Shown: one piece after another, positions 1 through 9,112 of the stretch
Layout of the letters: each line of letters opens with the position of its first letter
Numbering within the stretch: the first letter of the stretch is position 1
Assembly (NCBI RefSeq): GCF_013266755.1
Contig: NZ_JABRWJ010000010.1
Coordinates: 207,397-271,396, forward strand
Source: Pseudaquabacterium terrae
Lineage (GTDB): Bacteria > Pseudomonadota > Gammaproteobacteria > Burkholderiales > Burkholderiaceae_C
Reading direction: 5' to 3'
DNA length: 64,000 bases
Program-made: the position numbers and the translations under genes
The notes under the pieces: model-generated
Told to the model about the DNA's origin: nothing
What the model saw: only the letters and a program-made list of their open reading frames with translations
Database searches by the model: none

Positions 1-65
1 AGCAGCAGCAACTGGCGCGTCTTCAGGCGCGCGCGGATGAACCAGTGGGTGTACGGAGCGGGCAT
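1..65 (-). CDS. LysR-family regulator, N-terminal start only (gene runs off the window)
   Basis: The minus strand from an ATG at 63-65 encodes MPAPYTHWFIRARLKTRQLL and continues past the window edge. The stretch HWFIRARLKTRQLLLL resembles the helix-turn-helix start of LysR regulators of the GbpR type, which control ChvE-type sugar importers. It is divergent from the sugar operon beginning at 210, the classic position of a LysR activator and its target. Only about 21 codons are visible, so the family call rests on this short stretch and on context. Confidence 0.6.
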   Translation of the reverse strand, partial: MPAPYTHWFIRARLKTRQLLL

Positions 66-209
66 CGTTCAGGGCTCTGAATCAGGTATGCCAGATCGTA
101 TATCGATCATTGCTCAATATCTATTGGTTAGTTATCGGGTGACTTCGTAGGATGCGCCGCGAGAGCACCCCGGCCGGCCGCAGCCGCGCCCGACCCCGCA
201 GGAGACACG
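66..209. promoter_or_regulatory. Divergent intergenic region with an AT-rich dyad
   Basis: This 144-bp gap between the divergent LysR start and the sugar operon is much more AT-rich than its surroundings. It contains a dyad at 94-108, GATCG-TATAT-CGATC, and an AT-rich tract to about 136. LysR proteins usually bind interrupted dyads in such divergent gaps, so this is the likely operator/promoter. A purine-rich ribosome site, AGGAG at about 200, precedes the ATG at 210. The -35 and -10 elements cannot be assigned with confidence. Confidence 0.45.
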
Positions 210-1214
210 ATGCGACTGATCCAGTACCTCGATGCGCAAAGCCGCCAACGCGTGGCCGTCACGGCCGGCCGCGGCGAGCCGGTGCGTTCGATCGAGGGCT
301 TCGACAGCAGCTACGCGCTGGCGCTGGCCGCGCTGCAGGCGCGCACGCCGCTGCAGGACTTCGTCGAGGGCCTGCCAATGCAGGCGGGCAACGAGAGCTG
401 CGCCGAGTTGCTGGCGCAAGGCCGCGTGCTGCCGCCGCTGACGCACCCGGATCCGGCGCGCTGCCTGGTCAGCGGCACCGGCCTGACCCACCTGGGCAGC
501 GCCGCGACGCGCGATGCGATGCACCACAAGCTCAGCGGTGACGAAGCGGCGCTGTCGGACTCGATGCGCATGTTCAAGTGGGGCGTCGAAGGCGGCCGCC
601 CCACTGGTGAATCCGCCGGCGTGCAGCCCGAGTGGTTCTACAAGGGCGACGGCAGCATCGTCGCCGCGCCGGGTGCGGCGCTTCAGTCGCCCGCGTTCGC
701 GCTCGACGGCGGCGAAGAGCCCGAGCTGGTGGGCCTGTACGTCATCGGTCCCGACGGCCGCCCCGCGCGCCTGGGCTTCGCCATCGGCAACGAGTTCTCC
801 GACCACATCACCGAGCGCCAGAACTACCTGTACCTCGCGCATTCGAAGCTGCGGCCCTGCGCCGTGGGACCCGAGCTGCGCTTAGGCGCGCTGCCGGACG
901 ACCTGCGCGGCAGCAGCCGCATCCGCCGCGGCGCCGAGCTGGTGTGGGAGAAGCCTTTCGTGACCGGCGATGCCAACATGTGCCATTCGCTGGCCAACCT
1001 GGAGTTCCATCACTTCAAGTACGCGGCCCACCGTCGGCCGGGTGACGTGCACCTGCACTTCTTCGGCACCGCGACGCTGAGCTTCGCCGACGGCGTGCAG
1101 GTGCAGCCGGGCGACCGCTTCGAGATCGAGCTGCCCGGCTTCGGCGAGCCGCTGGTCAACCCGCTCGCGGCGGAGCCGACCGGCTTCGCCCTCGGCGACG
1201 TGCACGCGCTGTAA
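210..1214 (+). CDS. gguC: GguC/AraD1-family protein (fumarylacetoacetate-hydrolase fold)
   Basis: A 334-residue protein with the sequence character of the GguC/AraD1 family: a C-terminal FAH-like fold with GNEFSDH, a SKLRPCAVGPEL stretch and a PGDVHLHFFGT motif. Family members dehydrate 2-keto-3-deoxy sugar acids such as L-2-keto-3-deoxyarabonate to alpha-ketoglutaric semialdehyde. That fits the aldehyde dehydrogenase encoded next. The start has AGGAG about 7 bp upstream. Linkage to ChvE/GguAB homologues downstream matches the gguABC arrangement known from Agrobacterium. The family is clear; the exact substrate is inferred. Confidence 0.85.
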   Translation: MRLIQYLDAQSRQRVAVTAGRGEPVRSIEGFDSSYALALAALQARTPLQDFVEGLPMQAGNESCAELLAQGRVLPPLTHPDPARCLVSGTGLTHLGSAATRDAMHHKLSGDEAALSDSMRMFKWGVEGGRPTGESAGVQPEWFYKGDGSIVAAPGAALQSPAFALDGGEEPELVGLYVIGPDGRPARLGFAIGNEFSDHITERQNYLYLAHSKLRPCAVGPELRLGALPDDLRGSSRIRRGAELVWEKPFVTGDANMCHSLANLEFHHFKYAAHRRPGDVHLHFFGTATLSFADGVQVQPGDRFEIELPGFGEPLVNPLAAEPTGFALGDVHAL

Positions 1215-1220
1215 TGAACA

Positions 1221-1262
1221 TGCCCCCAAGCTCGCTTCGCTCGCGGCCCCCCGAGGGGGCGC
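1221..1262. repeat. GC-rich palindromic (REP-like) intergenic element
   Basis: Between the GguC stop and the aldehyde dehydrogenase lies a C-run/G-run palindrome (CCCCC at about 1223, GAGGGGGC ending at 1260). It encloses a second small dyad, GCTCGCTTCGCTCGC. Elements of this type recur between genes in many Burkholderiales. It could act as a processing or attenuation hairpin within the operon. Confidence 0.5.
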
Positions 1263-1295
1263 GTCAGTGCCTACGGGCGGCCGGGCGCCACTGAC

Positions 1296-2729
1296 ATGGC
1301 AGCACTCAAGCACTTCATCAACGGCCGCTGGGAGACCGGCGTCACGCTCGGCTCCAGCGAGAACCCGTCCGACCTGTCGGACACCGTGGCCGAGTTCGCG
1401 CGCGCCGATGCCGCGCAGACCGAGGCCGCCATCCGCGCGGCAGCCGATGCGCGCGAGGACTGGGCCCACAGCACGCCGCAGCGCCGCTTCGAGGTGCTGG
1501 ATGCGATCGGCAGCGAGATCCTGGCGCGCAAGGAGGAGCTCGGCCGGCTGCTGTCGCGCGAGGAGGGCAAGACGCTGCCCGAAGGCGTCGGCGAGGCGGC
1601 GCGCGCCGGCCAGATCTTCAAGTTCTTCGCCGCCGAGGCGCTGCGCATCCCCGGCGAGAAGCTGGCTTCGGTGCGGCCCGGCGTGGAGGTGGACGTCACG
1701 CGCGAGCCGGTGGGCGTGATCGGGCTGATCGCGCCGTGGAACTTCCCGCTGGCCATTCCCGCCTGGAAGATCGCGCCGGCGCTGGCCTACGGCAACACGG
1801 TGGTCTTCAAGCCCGCCGAGCTGGTGCCCGCCTGCGCCGCGGCGCTGGCCGAGATCATCAGCCGCGCCGGCCTGCCCGCGGGCGTGTTCAACCTGGTGAT
1901 GGGCAGCGGGCGACTGGTGGGGCAGACCATCGTCGACAGCCCGCTGGTCGATGCGATCAGCTTCACCGGTTCGGTGTCCGTCGGCCAAGGGCTGCTGAAG
2001 TCCGCGGCGGCGCGCCAGGCGAGGGTGCAGCTCGAGATGGGCGGCAAGAACCCGCTCGTCGTGCTCGACGATGCCGAGCTCGACCGGGCGGTGGACTGCG
2101 CGGTGCAGGGCAGCTTCTTCTCGACCGGGCAGCGCTGCACGGCGTCGAGCCGGATCATCGTCACGCCGGGCATCTTCGACCGCTTCGTCAGCGCGCTGCG
2201 CGAGCGCACGCGGGCGCTGGTGGTCGACCATGCGCTCAAGCGCGGCACGGAGATCGGCCCGGTGGTCAGCCAGGCGCAGCTCGAGCAGAACCTGTCGTAC
2301 CTGGAGATCGGCCGCGCCGAAGGCGCCGAGTGGCTGGCCGGCGGCGAGCGCCTGCAGCGCGATACGCGCGGCCACTACATGAGCCCGGCGCTGTTCATCG
2401 CCGAGCCGCAGCACCGCATCGCGCGCGAGGAGATCTTCGGCCCGGTGGCCTGCGTGATCCGCGCGCAGGACTACGAGCATGCGCTGGCGCTGGCCAACGA
2501 CACCCCGTTCGGCCTGTGCGCCGGCATCTGCACCGGCAGCCTGAAGCATGCCGCTCACTTCCGTCGTCATGCCCAGGTCGGCATGGTGATGGTGAACCTG
2601 CCCACCGCCGGGGTGGACTTCCACGTGCCCTTCGGCGGACGCAAGGGTTCGAGCCACGGCCCGCGCGAGCAGGGCCGCCATGCCGTGGAGTTCTACACCA
2701 CGGTCAAGACCGCCTACATCCACGCGTGA
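1296..2729 (+). CDS. Aldehyde dehydrogenase, alpha-ketoglutaric semialdehyde type
   Basis: A 477-residue NAD(P)-dependent aldehyde dehydrogenase. It shows PWNFPLAIPAWKIAPAL, FTGSVSVG in the Rossmann region, the general base Glu247 in QLEMGGKNP and the catalytic Cys281 in GQRCTASSR. Length is normal for the family. Placed straight after a GguC/AraD1 homologue, its likely job is oxidising alpha-ketoglutaric (2,5-dioxopentanoic) semialdehyde to 2-oxoglutarate, the last step of non-phosphorylating pentose or sugar-acid oxidation. No strong Shine-Dalgarno is visible, so it may depend on read-through from gguC. Exact substrate is inferred. Confidence 0.88.
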   Translation: MAALKHFINGRWETGVTLGSSENPSDLSDTVAEFARADAAQTEAAIRAAADAREDWAHSTPQRRFEVLDAIGSEILARKEELGRLLSREEGKTLPEGVGEAARAGQIFKFFAAEALRIPGEKLASVRPGVEVDVTREPVGVIGLIAPWNFPLAIPAWKIAPALAYGNTVVFKPAELVPACAAALAEIISRAGLPAGVFNLVMGSGRLVGQTIVDSPLVDAISFTGSVSVGQGLLKSAAARQARVQLEMGGKNPLVVLDDAELDRAVDCAVQGSFFSTGQRCTASSRIIVTPGIFDRFVSALRERTRALVVDHALKRGTEIGPVVSQAQLEQNLSYLEIGRAEGAEWLAGGERLQRDTRGHYMSPALFIAEPQHRIAREEIFGPVACVIRAQDYEHALALANDTPFGLCAGICTGSLKHAAHFRRHAQVGMVMVNLPTAGVDFHVPFGGRKGSSHGPREQGRHAVEFYTTVKTAYIHA

Positions 2730-2760
2730 TCACGCGCACGACAGCAGAGGAGACAAGAGC

Positions 2761-3720
2761 ATGAACATCCCACGTCGCACCGTCCTGGCCGCCACCGCGG
2801 CTGCCGCGCTCGCCAGCGCACTGCCCGCCATGGCGCAGAAGAAGATCGTGCTGGGTTTCAGCCAGATCGGCGCCGAGAGCGAATGGCGCACCGCGAACTC
2901 CGAATCGATCAAGCAGTCGGCCAAGGACGCGGGCATCGAGCTGAAGTTCTCCGATGCGCAGCAGAAGCAGGAGAACCAGATCAAGGCCATCCGCTCGTTC
3001 ATCGCGCAGAAGGTCGACGTGATCGCGTTCTCGCCGGTGGTCGAAAGCGGCTGGGGCACCGTGCTGCGCGAGGCCAAGGCGGCCAAGATCCCGGTGATCC
3101 TGACCGACCGTGCCGTCAACGAGAAGGACGACTCGTTGTGGGTCACCTTCATGGGCTCGGACTTCGTCGAGGAAGGCCGCAAGGCCGGCCGCTGGCTGGT
3201 CGACAAGATGAAGGACGCCAAGGGCGAGGTGAACATCGTCGAGCTGCAGGGCACGGTGGGCTCCGCGCCGGCGATCGACCGCAAGAAGGGCTTCGAGGAA
3301 ATCGTCAAGGCCGATCCGAAGTTCAAGATCATCCGTTCGCAGACCGGCGACTTCACCCGCGCCAAGGGCAAGGAGGTGATGGAAGCCTTCCTGAAGGCCG
3401 AGGGCAAGAAGATCAACGTGCTCTACGCGCACAACGACGACATGGCGATCGGCGCGATCCAGGCCATCGAGGAAGCGGGCCTGAAGCCGGCGAAGGACAT
3501 CGTGATCATCTCGATCGACGCCGTGAAGGGCGCCTTCGAGGCCATGATGGCCGGCAAGCTCAACGTCAGCGTCGAGTGCAGCCCGCTGCTCGGCGGGCAG
3601 CTGATGCAGGCCGTGAAGGACCTCAAGGCCGGCAAGACGCTGCCCAAGCGCATCGTCACGGAGGAGGGCATCTTCCCGATGGAAGTCGCCGCCAAGGAAT
3701 TCCCCAAGCGCAAGTATTGA
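2761..3720 (+). CDS. ytfQ: Sugar ABC transporter substrate-binding protein (YtfQ type)
   Basis: A 319-residue periplasmic binding protein of the ribose/galactofuranose family. It begins with a secretion signal containing a twin-arginine-like PRRT and ending near AMA-QKK. Features include KIVLGFSQIGAESEWR, VDVIAFSPVVESGW and YAHNDDMAIGAIQAIEEAG, which closely follow the galactofuranose-binding protein YtfQ. ATG 2761 is chosen because GAGGAG lies 10 bp upstream and the signal peptide starts there; an upstream in-frame start at 2680 overlaps the dehydrogenase. Its cognate permeases and ATPase lie at 7628-11272, separated by a ChvE-GguAB set. Confidence 0.9.
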   Translation: MNIPRRTVLAATAAAALASALPAMAQKKIVLGFSQIGAESEWRTANSESIKQSAKDAGIELKFSDAQQKQENQIKAIRSFIAQKVDVIAFSPVVESGWGTVLREAKAAKIPVILTDRAVNEKDDSLWVTFMGSDFVEEGRKAGRWLVDKMKDAKGEVNIVELQGTVGSAPAIDRKKGFEEIVKADPKFKIIRSQTGDFTRAKGKEVMEAFLKAEGKKINVLYAHNDDMAIGAIQAIEEAGLKPAKDIVIISIDAVKGAFEAMMAGKLNVSVECSPLLGGQLMQAVKDLKAGKTLPKRIVTEEGIFPMEVAAKEFPKRKY

Positions 3721-3751
3721 TTGAAGCGCAAGCACCGATCAGGAGACGTTG

Positions 3752-4816
3752 ATGAAGAAATGGATCACCCGGCTGGCCGCAGCGGCGACGTGCACGGCAG
3801 CGTTCCTGCAGCCCGCCGCGGCGCAGGACAAGGGCACGGTCGGCATCGCCATGCCCACCAAGTCGTCGTCGCGCTGGATCGCCGACGGCCAGAACATGGT
3901 CAAGGAGTTCCAGGCCAAGGGCTACAAGGCCGACCTGCAGTACGCCGAGGACGACATCCCGAACCAGCTGGCCCAGGTGGAGAACATGATCACCAAGGGC
4001 GTGAAGGTCCTGGTGATCGCGGCGATCGACGGCACCACGCTGTCCGGCGCGCTGCAGAAGGCGGCCGACAAGGGCGTCAAGGTCATCGCCTACGACCGGC
4101 TGATCCGCGGCACGAAGAACGTCGACTACTACACCACCTTCGACAACTTCCAGGTCGGCGTGCTGCAGGCGGGCTCGATCGTCGACAAGCTGGGTCTCAA
4201 GCAGGGCAAGGGCCCCTTCAACATCGAGCTCTTCGGCGGCAGCCCGGACGACAACAACGCCTTCTTCTTCTACGACGGCGCGATGAGCGTGCTCAAGCCC
4301 TACATCGACAGCGGCAAGCTGGTGGTGCGCAGCAAGCAGATGGGCATGGACAAGGTGGGCACGCTGCGCTGGGACGGCGCCACCGCGCAGGCGCGCATGG
4401 ACAATCTCCTGTCGGCCTTCTACGGGCGTGACAAGCTGCATGCGGTGCTGAGCCCGTACGACGGCATCTCGATCGGCATCCTGTCGTCGCTGAAGGGCGT
4501 GGGCTACTGCAGCGCGCAGCAGCCCTGCCCGGTGGTCAGCGGGCAGGACGCCGAGGTCCCGTCGGTGAAGTCGATCCTGCGCAGCGAGCAGAGCTCCACC
4601 GTGTTCAAGGACACGCGCGACCTGGCGCGGGTGACGGTGAACCTGGTGGATGCCGTGCTGGCCGGCAAGCAGCCGGAGATCAACGACACCAAGACCTACA
4701 ACAACGGCACCAAGGTCGTGCCGTCCTACCTGCTGAAGCCGGTGGCCGTCGATTCGGGCAACTGGAAGAAGGTGCTGGTCGACAGCGGCTACTACAAGGA
4801 GTCGCAGCTGCGCTGA
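3752..4816 (+). CDS. chvE: Multiple-sugar-binding periplasmic protein (ChvE type)
   Basis: A 354-residue binding protein with an N-terminal signal peptide cleaved near PAAAQ. The mature chain starts [16 protein letters not shown] and carries the family segments [20 protein letters not shown] and [19 protein letters not shown]. This pattern is diagnostic of ChvE/XylF-like multiple sugar-binding proteins for D-galactose, L-arabinose, D-xylose or similar. AGGAG at 3741 supports ATG 3752 over TTG 3749. It is followed by GguA and GguB homologues, its expected ATPase and permease. Confidence 0.92.
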   Translation: MKKWITRLAAAATCTAAFLQPAAAQDKGTVGIAMPTKSSSRWIADGQNMVKEFQAKGYKADLQYAEDDIPNQLAQVENMITKGVKVLVIAAIDGTTLSGALQKAADKGVKVIAYDRLIRGTKNVDYYTTFDNFQVGVLQAGSIVDKLGLKQGKGPFNIELFGGSPDDNNAFFFYDGAMSVLKPYIDSGKLVVRSKQMGMDKVGTLRWDGATAQARMDNLLSAFYGRDKLHAVLSPYDGISIGILSSLKGVGYCSAQQPCPVVSGQDAEVPSVKSILRSEQSSTVFKDTRDLARVTVNLVDAVLAGKQPEINDTKTYNNGTKVVPSYLLKPVAVDSGNWKKVLVDSGYYKESQLR

Positions 4817-4878
4817 AAGCCGTCGGGCCGCCTCGCGCCGCGTGATGGCGCGAACGGCTCCGCAGGGCGCTGACATCC

Positions 4879-6420
4879 ATGGACGTTTTGCTCGACATGC
4901 GGGGCATCCGCAAGACCTTCCCCGGCGTGGTCGCGCTCGACGGTGTGAACCTGGCCGTGCGCGCCGGCGAGATCCACGCCATCGTCGGCGAAAACGGCGC
5001 CGGCAAGTCCACGCTGATGAAGGTGCTGTCGGGCGTCTACCCGCACGGCAGCTACGAGGGCGAGATCCGCTTCGAGGGCGAGCTGCGCCGCTTCGCCGGC
5101 ATCGCCGACAGCGAAGCCTGCGGCGTCATCATCATCCACCAGGAACTGGCGCTGGTGCCGCTGCTGTCGATCGCCGAGAACGTGTTCCTCGGCCATGAGA
5201 CGGCACGCGGCGGCGTCATCGACTGGGCGCTCGCGCATCGCCGCGCGCGCGAGCTGCTGGCGCGCGTCGGGCTGAAGGAATCGCCGGCCACGCTGGTGAC
5301 CGACCTCGGCGTGGGCAAGCAGCAGCTGGTGGAGATCGCCAAGGCACTGGCCAAGGAAGTGAAGCTGCTGATCCTCGACGAGCCCACCGCCAGCCTGAAC
5401 GAGAGCGACAGCGCTGCCTTGCTGAACCTGCTGCTGGAGCTGAAGCGGCAAGGCATCGCCTGCATCCTGATCTCGCACAAGCTCAACGAGATCGAGCGCG
5501 TGGCCGATGCGATCACCGTGCTGCGCGACGGGGCCACCGTCGCGCACCTGGACTGCCGCACGGTGGTGCCGCGGCAGGATCTGATCATCCGCCACATGGT
5601 CGGCCGCGAGATGGCCGACCGCTACCCGAAGCGCACGCCGAAGATCGGCGACACCGTGTTCGAGCTGCGCGACTGGTGGGTGCACCACCCGCTGCATGCC
5701 GAACGCGCCGTCGTGAAGGGCGTGAACCTGCAGGTCAGGCGCGGCGAGATCGTCGGCATCGCCGGCCTGATGGGCGCCGGCCGCACCGAGCTGGCGATGA
5801 GCGTCTTCGGCCGCAGCTGGGGCAGGCGCATCCGCGGCACGGCACTGGTGCACGGCGAGCCGCGCGACCTGTCGACCGTGCAGAAGGCGGTGGACGCGGG
5901 CCTGGCCTACGTCACCGAGGACCGCAAGTCGCTCGGGCTGGTGCTGAACGACTCGATCACCCGCAATACCACGCTGGCCAACCTCGAGGGCGTGGCCCGG
6001 CACGGCGTCATCGACGAAGGCCGCGAGCACCGCGTGGCCGAGGACTTCAGGCGCAAGCTCGCCACGCGCTGCGCCGGCGTGCACCAGCCGGTGGTCAACC
6101 TCTCGGGCGGCAACCAGCAGAAGGTGGTGCTGGCGAAGTGGCTCTTCTCCGAGCCCGAACTGCTGATCCTGGACGAGCCGACCCGCGGCATCGACGTCGG
6201 CGCGAAGTTCGAGATCTACTCCCTCATCGCGCGGCTGGCCGAGGAAGGCCGCGCCATCGTGCTGATCTCCTCCGAGATGCCGGAGCTGCTGGGCCTGGCC
6301 GACCGCCTCTACGTGATGAACGAAGGCCAGTTCGTCGCGGAATTCCCGGTGGCGCAAGCGTCGCAGGAGCGGATCATGCATGCCATCGTCAACGCGAGTC
6401 GCAATGAGCGCTGTGCCTGA
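4879..6420 (+). CDS. gguA: Sugar ABC transporter ATP-binding protein (GguA/MmsA)
   Basis: A 513-residue tandem ABC ATPase. The first half has Walker A GENGAGKST and Walker B LLILDEPTASL. The second half has the degenerate Walker A GLMGAGRTEL usual for this subfamily, a consensus signature LSGGNQQK and LLILDEPTRGIDVG. This two-domain layout is standard for carbohydrate uptake transporters of the CUT2 class. The next gene, the permease, starts at 6404 inside this gene's 3' end, so the two are translationally coupled. Confidence 0.93.
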   Translation: MDVLLDMRGIRKTFPGVVALDGVNLAVRAGEIHAIVGENGAGKSTLMKVLSGVYPHGSYEGEIRFEGELRRFAGIADSEACGVIIIHQELALVPLLSIAENVFLGHETARGGVIDWALAHRRARELLARVGLKESPATLVTDLGVGKQQLVEIAKALAKEVKLLILDEPTASLNESDSAALLNLLLELKRQGIACILISHKLNEIERVADAITVLRDGATVAHLDCRTVVPRQDLIIRHMVGREMADRYPKRTPKIGDTVFELRDWWVHHPLHAERAVVKGVNLQVRRGEIVGIAGLMGAGRTELAMSVFGRSWGRRIRGTALVHGEPRDLSTVQKAVDAGLAYVTEDRKSLGLVLNDSITRNTTLANLEGVARHGVIDEGREHRVAEDFRRKLATRCAGVHQPVVNLSGGNQQKVVLAKWLFSEPELLILDEPTRGIDVGAKFEIYSLIARLAEEGRAIVLISSEMPELLGLADRLYVMNEGQFVAEFPVAQASQERIMHAIVNASRNERCA

Positions 6421-7624
6421 AGCCGAATTCTCCACCCCGCGGCGCGACGCCGCCGGCGCGCGCGAGGCCGCCCACTTCCTGAAGCAGAACCTGCGCGAGT
6501 ACGGCATGCTGCTGTCGCTCGTCGCCATCATGGTGTTCTTCCAGGTGATGACCGACGGCACGCTGCTGCAGCCGCTGAACCTGACGAACCTGGTGCTGCA
6601 GAACAGCTACATCGTCATCATGGCGCTGGGCATGCTGCTGGTGATCGTCGCCGGGCACATCGACCTGTCGGTGGGCTCGGTGTGCGGCTTCATCGGCGCG
6701 CTCGCGGCGGTGCTGATGGTGAACTTCGACTGGCACTTCGTGCCGGCCACGCTGGCCTGCCTGGCCGCGGGTGCGGCGATCGGCGCGGCGCAGGGCTGGT
6801 TCGTCGCCTACTTCAAGATTCCTTCGTTCATCGTCACGCTGGCCGGGATGCTGGTGTTCAAGGGACTCGCGCTGGCGCTGCTGCAGGGGCAGTCGGTCGG
6901 GCCGTTCCCGGAAACATTCCAGCTGCTCAGCTCGGGCTTCATCCCCGAGGTCTTCGCCTCCGGGGCGGGGTCCGAGCTGCGCTTCACCTCGCTGCTGCTG
7001 GGCGTCGGCGTGGCCGCGGCGATGGTCGTGGCGGCGTGGCGCGCGCGCAGCCATGCGCAGATGCACGGCATGGAGCTGGAGCCCTTCGCGCTCTTCGTCG
7101 CACGCAACGCGGTGTTCGCCGCGATCCTCGTCGGCCTGGCGTGGGTGATGGCCTCGTACAAGGGCCTGCCCAACGTGCTGATCGTGATGTTCGTGCTGAT
7201 GGTGGCCTACGATTTCGTGACCTCGCGCACGGTGCCTGGCCGCCGGCTTTACGCGTTGGGAGGCAACGAGAAGGCCGCACGGCTGTCGGGCATCAAGACG
7301 GAGCGCCTGGCCTTCCTGACCTTCGTCAACATGGGCGTGCTGGCCGCGCTGGCGGGGCTCGTCTTCGCCGCGCGACTGAACACGGCCACGCCCAAGGCGG
7401 GCCTGGGCTTCGAGCTGGACGTGATCGCCGCCTGCTTCATCGGCGGCGCCTCGGCCTCGGGCGGCGTCGGCAAGGTGATGGGCGCGGTGATCGGCGCCTT
7501 CGTGATGGGCGTGATGAACAACGGCATGTCCATCCTCGGCATCGGCATCGACTACCAGCAGGTGATCAAGGGCGGGGTGCTGCTGGCCGCGGTGTGCCTG
7601 GACGTCTACAACAAGAACAAGTAG
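6404..7624 (+). CDS. gguB: Sugar ABC transporter permease (GguB type)
   Basis: A 406-residue CUT2 permease with multiple membrane segments, including LLSLVAIMVFFQVMTDGTLL and the family hallmark LLVIVAGHIDLSVGSV. It also has GFELDVIAACFIGGASASGG near the C terminus. The ATG at 6404 overlaps the end of gguA by 17 bp; an in-frame start at 6380 is possible but gives an N-terminal extension not expected for GguB. It forms the channel for the ChvE-GguA importer. The next ATPase starts only 3 nt after its stop. Confidence 0.92.
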   Translation: MSAVPEAEFSTPRRDAAGAREAAHFLKQNLREYGMLLSLVAIMVFFQVMTDGTLLQPLNLTNLVLQNSYIVIMALGMLLVIVAGHIDLSVGSVCGFIGALAAVLMVNFDWHFVPATLACLAAGAAIGAAQGWFVAYFKIPSFIVTLAGMLVFKGLALALLQGQSVGPFPETFQLLSSGFIPEVFASGAGSELRFTSLLLGVGVAAAMVVAAWRARSHAQMHGMELEPFALFVARNAVFAAILVGLAWVMASYKGLPNVLIVMFVLMVAYDFVTSRTVPGRRLYALGGNEKAARLSGIKTERLAFLTFVNMGVLAALAGLVFAARLNTATPKAGLGFELDVIAACFIGGASASGGVGKVMGAVIGAFVMGVMNNGMSILGIGIDYQQVIKGGVLLAAVCLDVYNKNK

Positions 7625-7627
7625 CGG

Positions 7628-9112
7628 ATGCTGCGGCTCTCCGGGATCACCAAGCGCTTCGTCGGCGTGCAGGCGCTGCGCGACGTGCAGTTGCACCTGC
7701 GCGCGGGCGAAGTGCATGCGTTGATGGGACAGAACGGCGCCGGCAAGTCCACGTTGATCAAGGTGCTCACCGGCGTGCACCCGGCCGACGACGGCGAGAT
7801 CCGCCTCGCCGGTGAGCCGATCCGCCCGCGCTCGCCGGCCGAGGCGCAAGGCGTCGGCATCGCGACCGTCTACCAGGAGGTGAACCTCTGCGGCAACCTC
7901 TCGGTGGCCGAGAACATCTTCGCCGGCCGCCTGCCGCGGCGCGCCGGATTCATCGACCGCGCGCGCATGGTGCGCGAAGCGCGCGAACTGCTGCGCCGAC
8001 TGCATCTGGACATCGACGTGGGGCAGCCGCTGGGCCGCTACCCGGTGGCGGTGCAGCAGATGGTGGCGATCGCGCGCGCGCTGGGCATGCACTCGCGCGT
8101 GCTGATCCTCGACGAGCCTTCCTCCAGCCTCGATGCCGACGAGGTGCAGCACCTCTTCGCCGTGCTGCGCGGGCTGCGCGCGCAGGGGCTGGCGATCCTC
8201 TTCGTCACGCACTTCCTCGACGAGGTCTACGCGCTGGCCGACCGCATCACGGTGCTGCGCAACGGCGAGTTCGTCGGCGAATACACGCCGCCCGAGCTGC
8301 CCGCGCCGGCGCTGGTGGCGGCGATGATCGGCCGCGAGCTGGCCGCCGAGGGCGCACGCCAGCCGGCCGCGGCGTCGGGCGGCGGCGCGCCGCTGCTCGA
8401 GACGCGGGGCCTGGCGCGCCGCGGCGCGCTGCAGCCCGCAGACCTGCAGATCCGGCCCGGCGAAGTGCTGGGGCTTGCGGGGCTGCTCGGCTCGGGCCGC
8501 ACGGAGCTCGCGCGGCTGCTCTTCGGCATGGACCGGCCCGACCGCGGCGAGCTGCGCGTCGATGGCCGCGTGGTGAGCTTCGAGCATCCGGCGCAGGCGG
8601 TCGCGCTCGGCCTGGCGATGTGCCCGGAGGAGCGCAAGATCGACGGCATCGTCGCCGACCTGTCGGTGCGCGAGAACATCGTGCTGGCGCTGCAGGCGCG
8701 GCAGGGGCTGTGGAAGGTCCTGTCGCGGCGGCGCCAGCAGGAGATCGCAGAGCGCTACATCCGCGCGCTCGACATCCGCACCGCCGATGCGGATACCCCC
8801 ATCGGTCAGCTGTCGGGCGGCAACCAGCAGAAGGCGATCCTGGCGCGCTGGCTGGCGACCGAGCCCCGGCTGCTGATCCTGGACGAACCGACACGCGGCA
8901 TCGATGTCGCGGCGAAGCAGGAGATCATGAACGAGATCGTGCGCCTGGCGCGCGCCGGACTGGCGGTGCTGTTCGTCTCGTCGGAGCTCGACGAGATTGC
9001 GCGCCTGGCCGACCGCATCGCGGTGCTGCGCGAGCGGCGCCTCGTCGGCGAGCTGCCCGGCGGCAGCGACGAGGCGACCATCGGACGGCTGATCACCGGG
9101 GCGGTGACATGA
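7628..9112 (+). CDS. ytfR: Sugar ABC transporter ATP-binding protein (YtfR type)
   Basis: A 494-residue tandem ABC ATPase of the CUT2 class. It has Walker A GQNGAGKST, LLILDEPSSSLDADEV, a divergent second Walker A GLLGSGRTEL and signature LSGGNQQK followed by LLILDEPTRGIDV. It is a second, separate transporter ATPase in the same operon and pairs best with the two permeases downstream and the YtfQ-like binding protein at 2761. Its stop overlaps the start of the next gene (ATGA at 9109), indicating coupled translation. Confidence 0.92.
   Translation: MLRLSGITKRFVGVQALRDVQLHLRAGEVHALMGQNGAGKSTLIKVLTGVHPADDGEIRLAGEPIRPRSPAEAQGVGIATVYQEVNLCGNLSVAENIFAGRLPRRAGFIDRARMVREARELLRRLHLDIDVGQPLGRYPVAVQQMVAIARALGMHSRVLILDEPSSSLDADEVQHLFAVLRGLRAQGLAILFVTHFLDEVYALADRITVLRNGEFVGEYTPPELPAPALVAAMIGRELAAEGARQPAAASGGGAPLLETRGLARRGALQPADLQIRPGEVLGLAGLLGSGRTELARLLFGMDRPDRGELRVDGRVVSFEHPAQAVALGLAMCPEERKIDGIVADLSVRENIVLALQARQGLWKVLSRRRQQEIAERYIRALDIRTADADTPIGQLSGGNQQKAILARWLATEPRLLILDEPTRGIDVAAKQEIMNEIVRLARAGLAVLFVSSELDEIARLADRIAVLRERRLVGELPGGSDEATIGRLITGAVT

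Noticed and set aside
4792..8587. Long minus-strand open frames opposite the ABC transporter genes
   Set aside because: His/Arg/Gln-rich translations without domains. The plus-strand ABC motifs are complete, so these are shadows.
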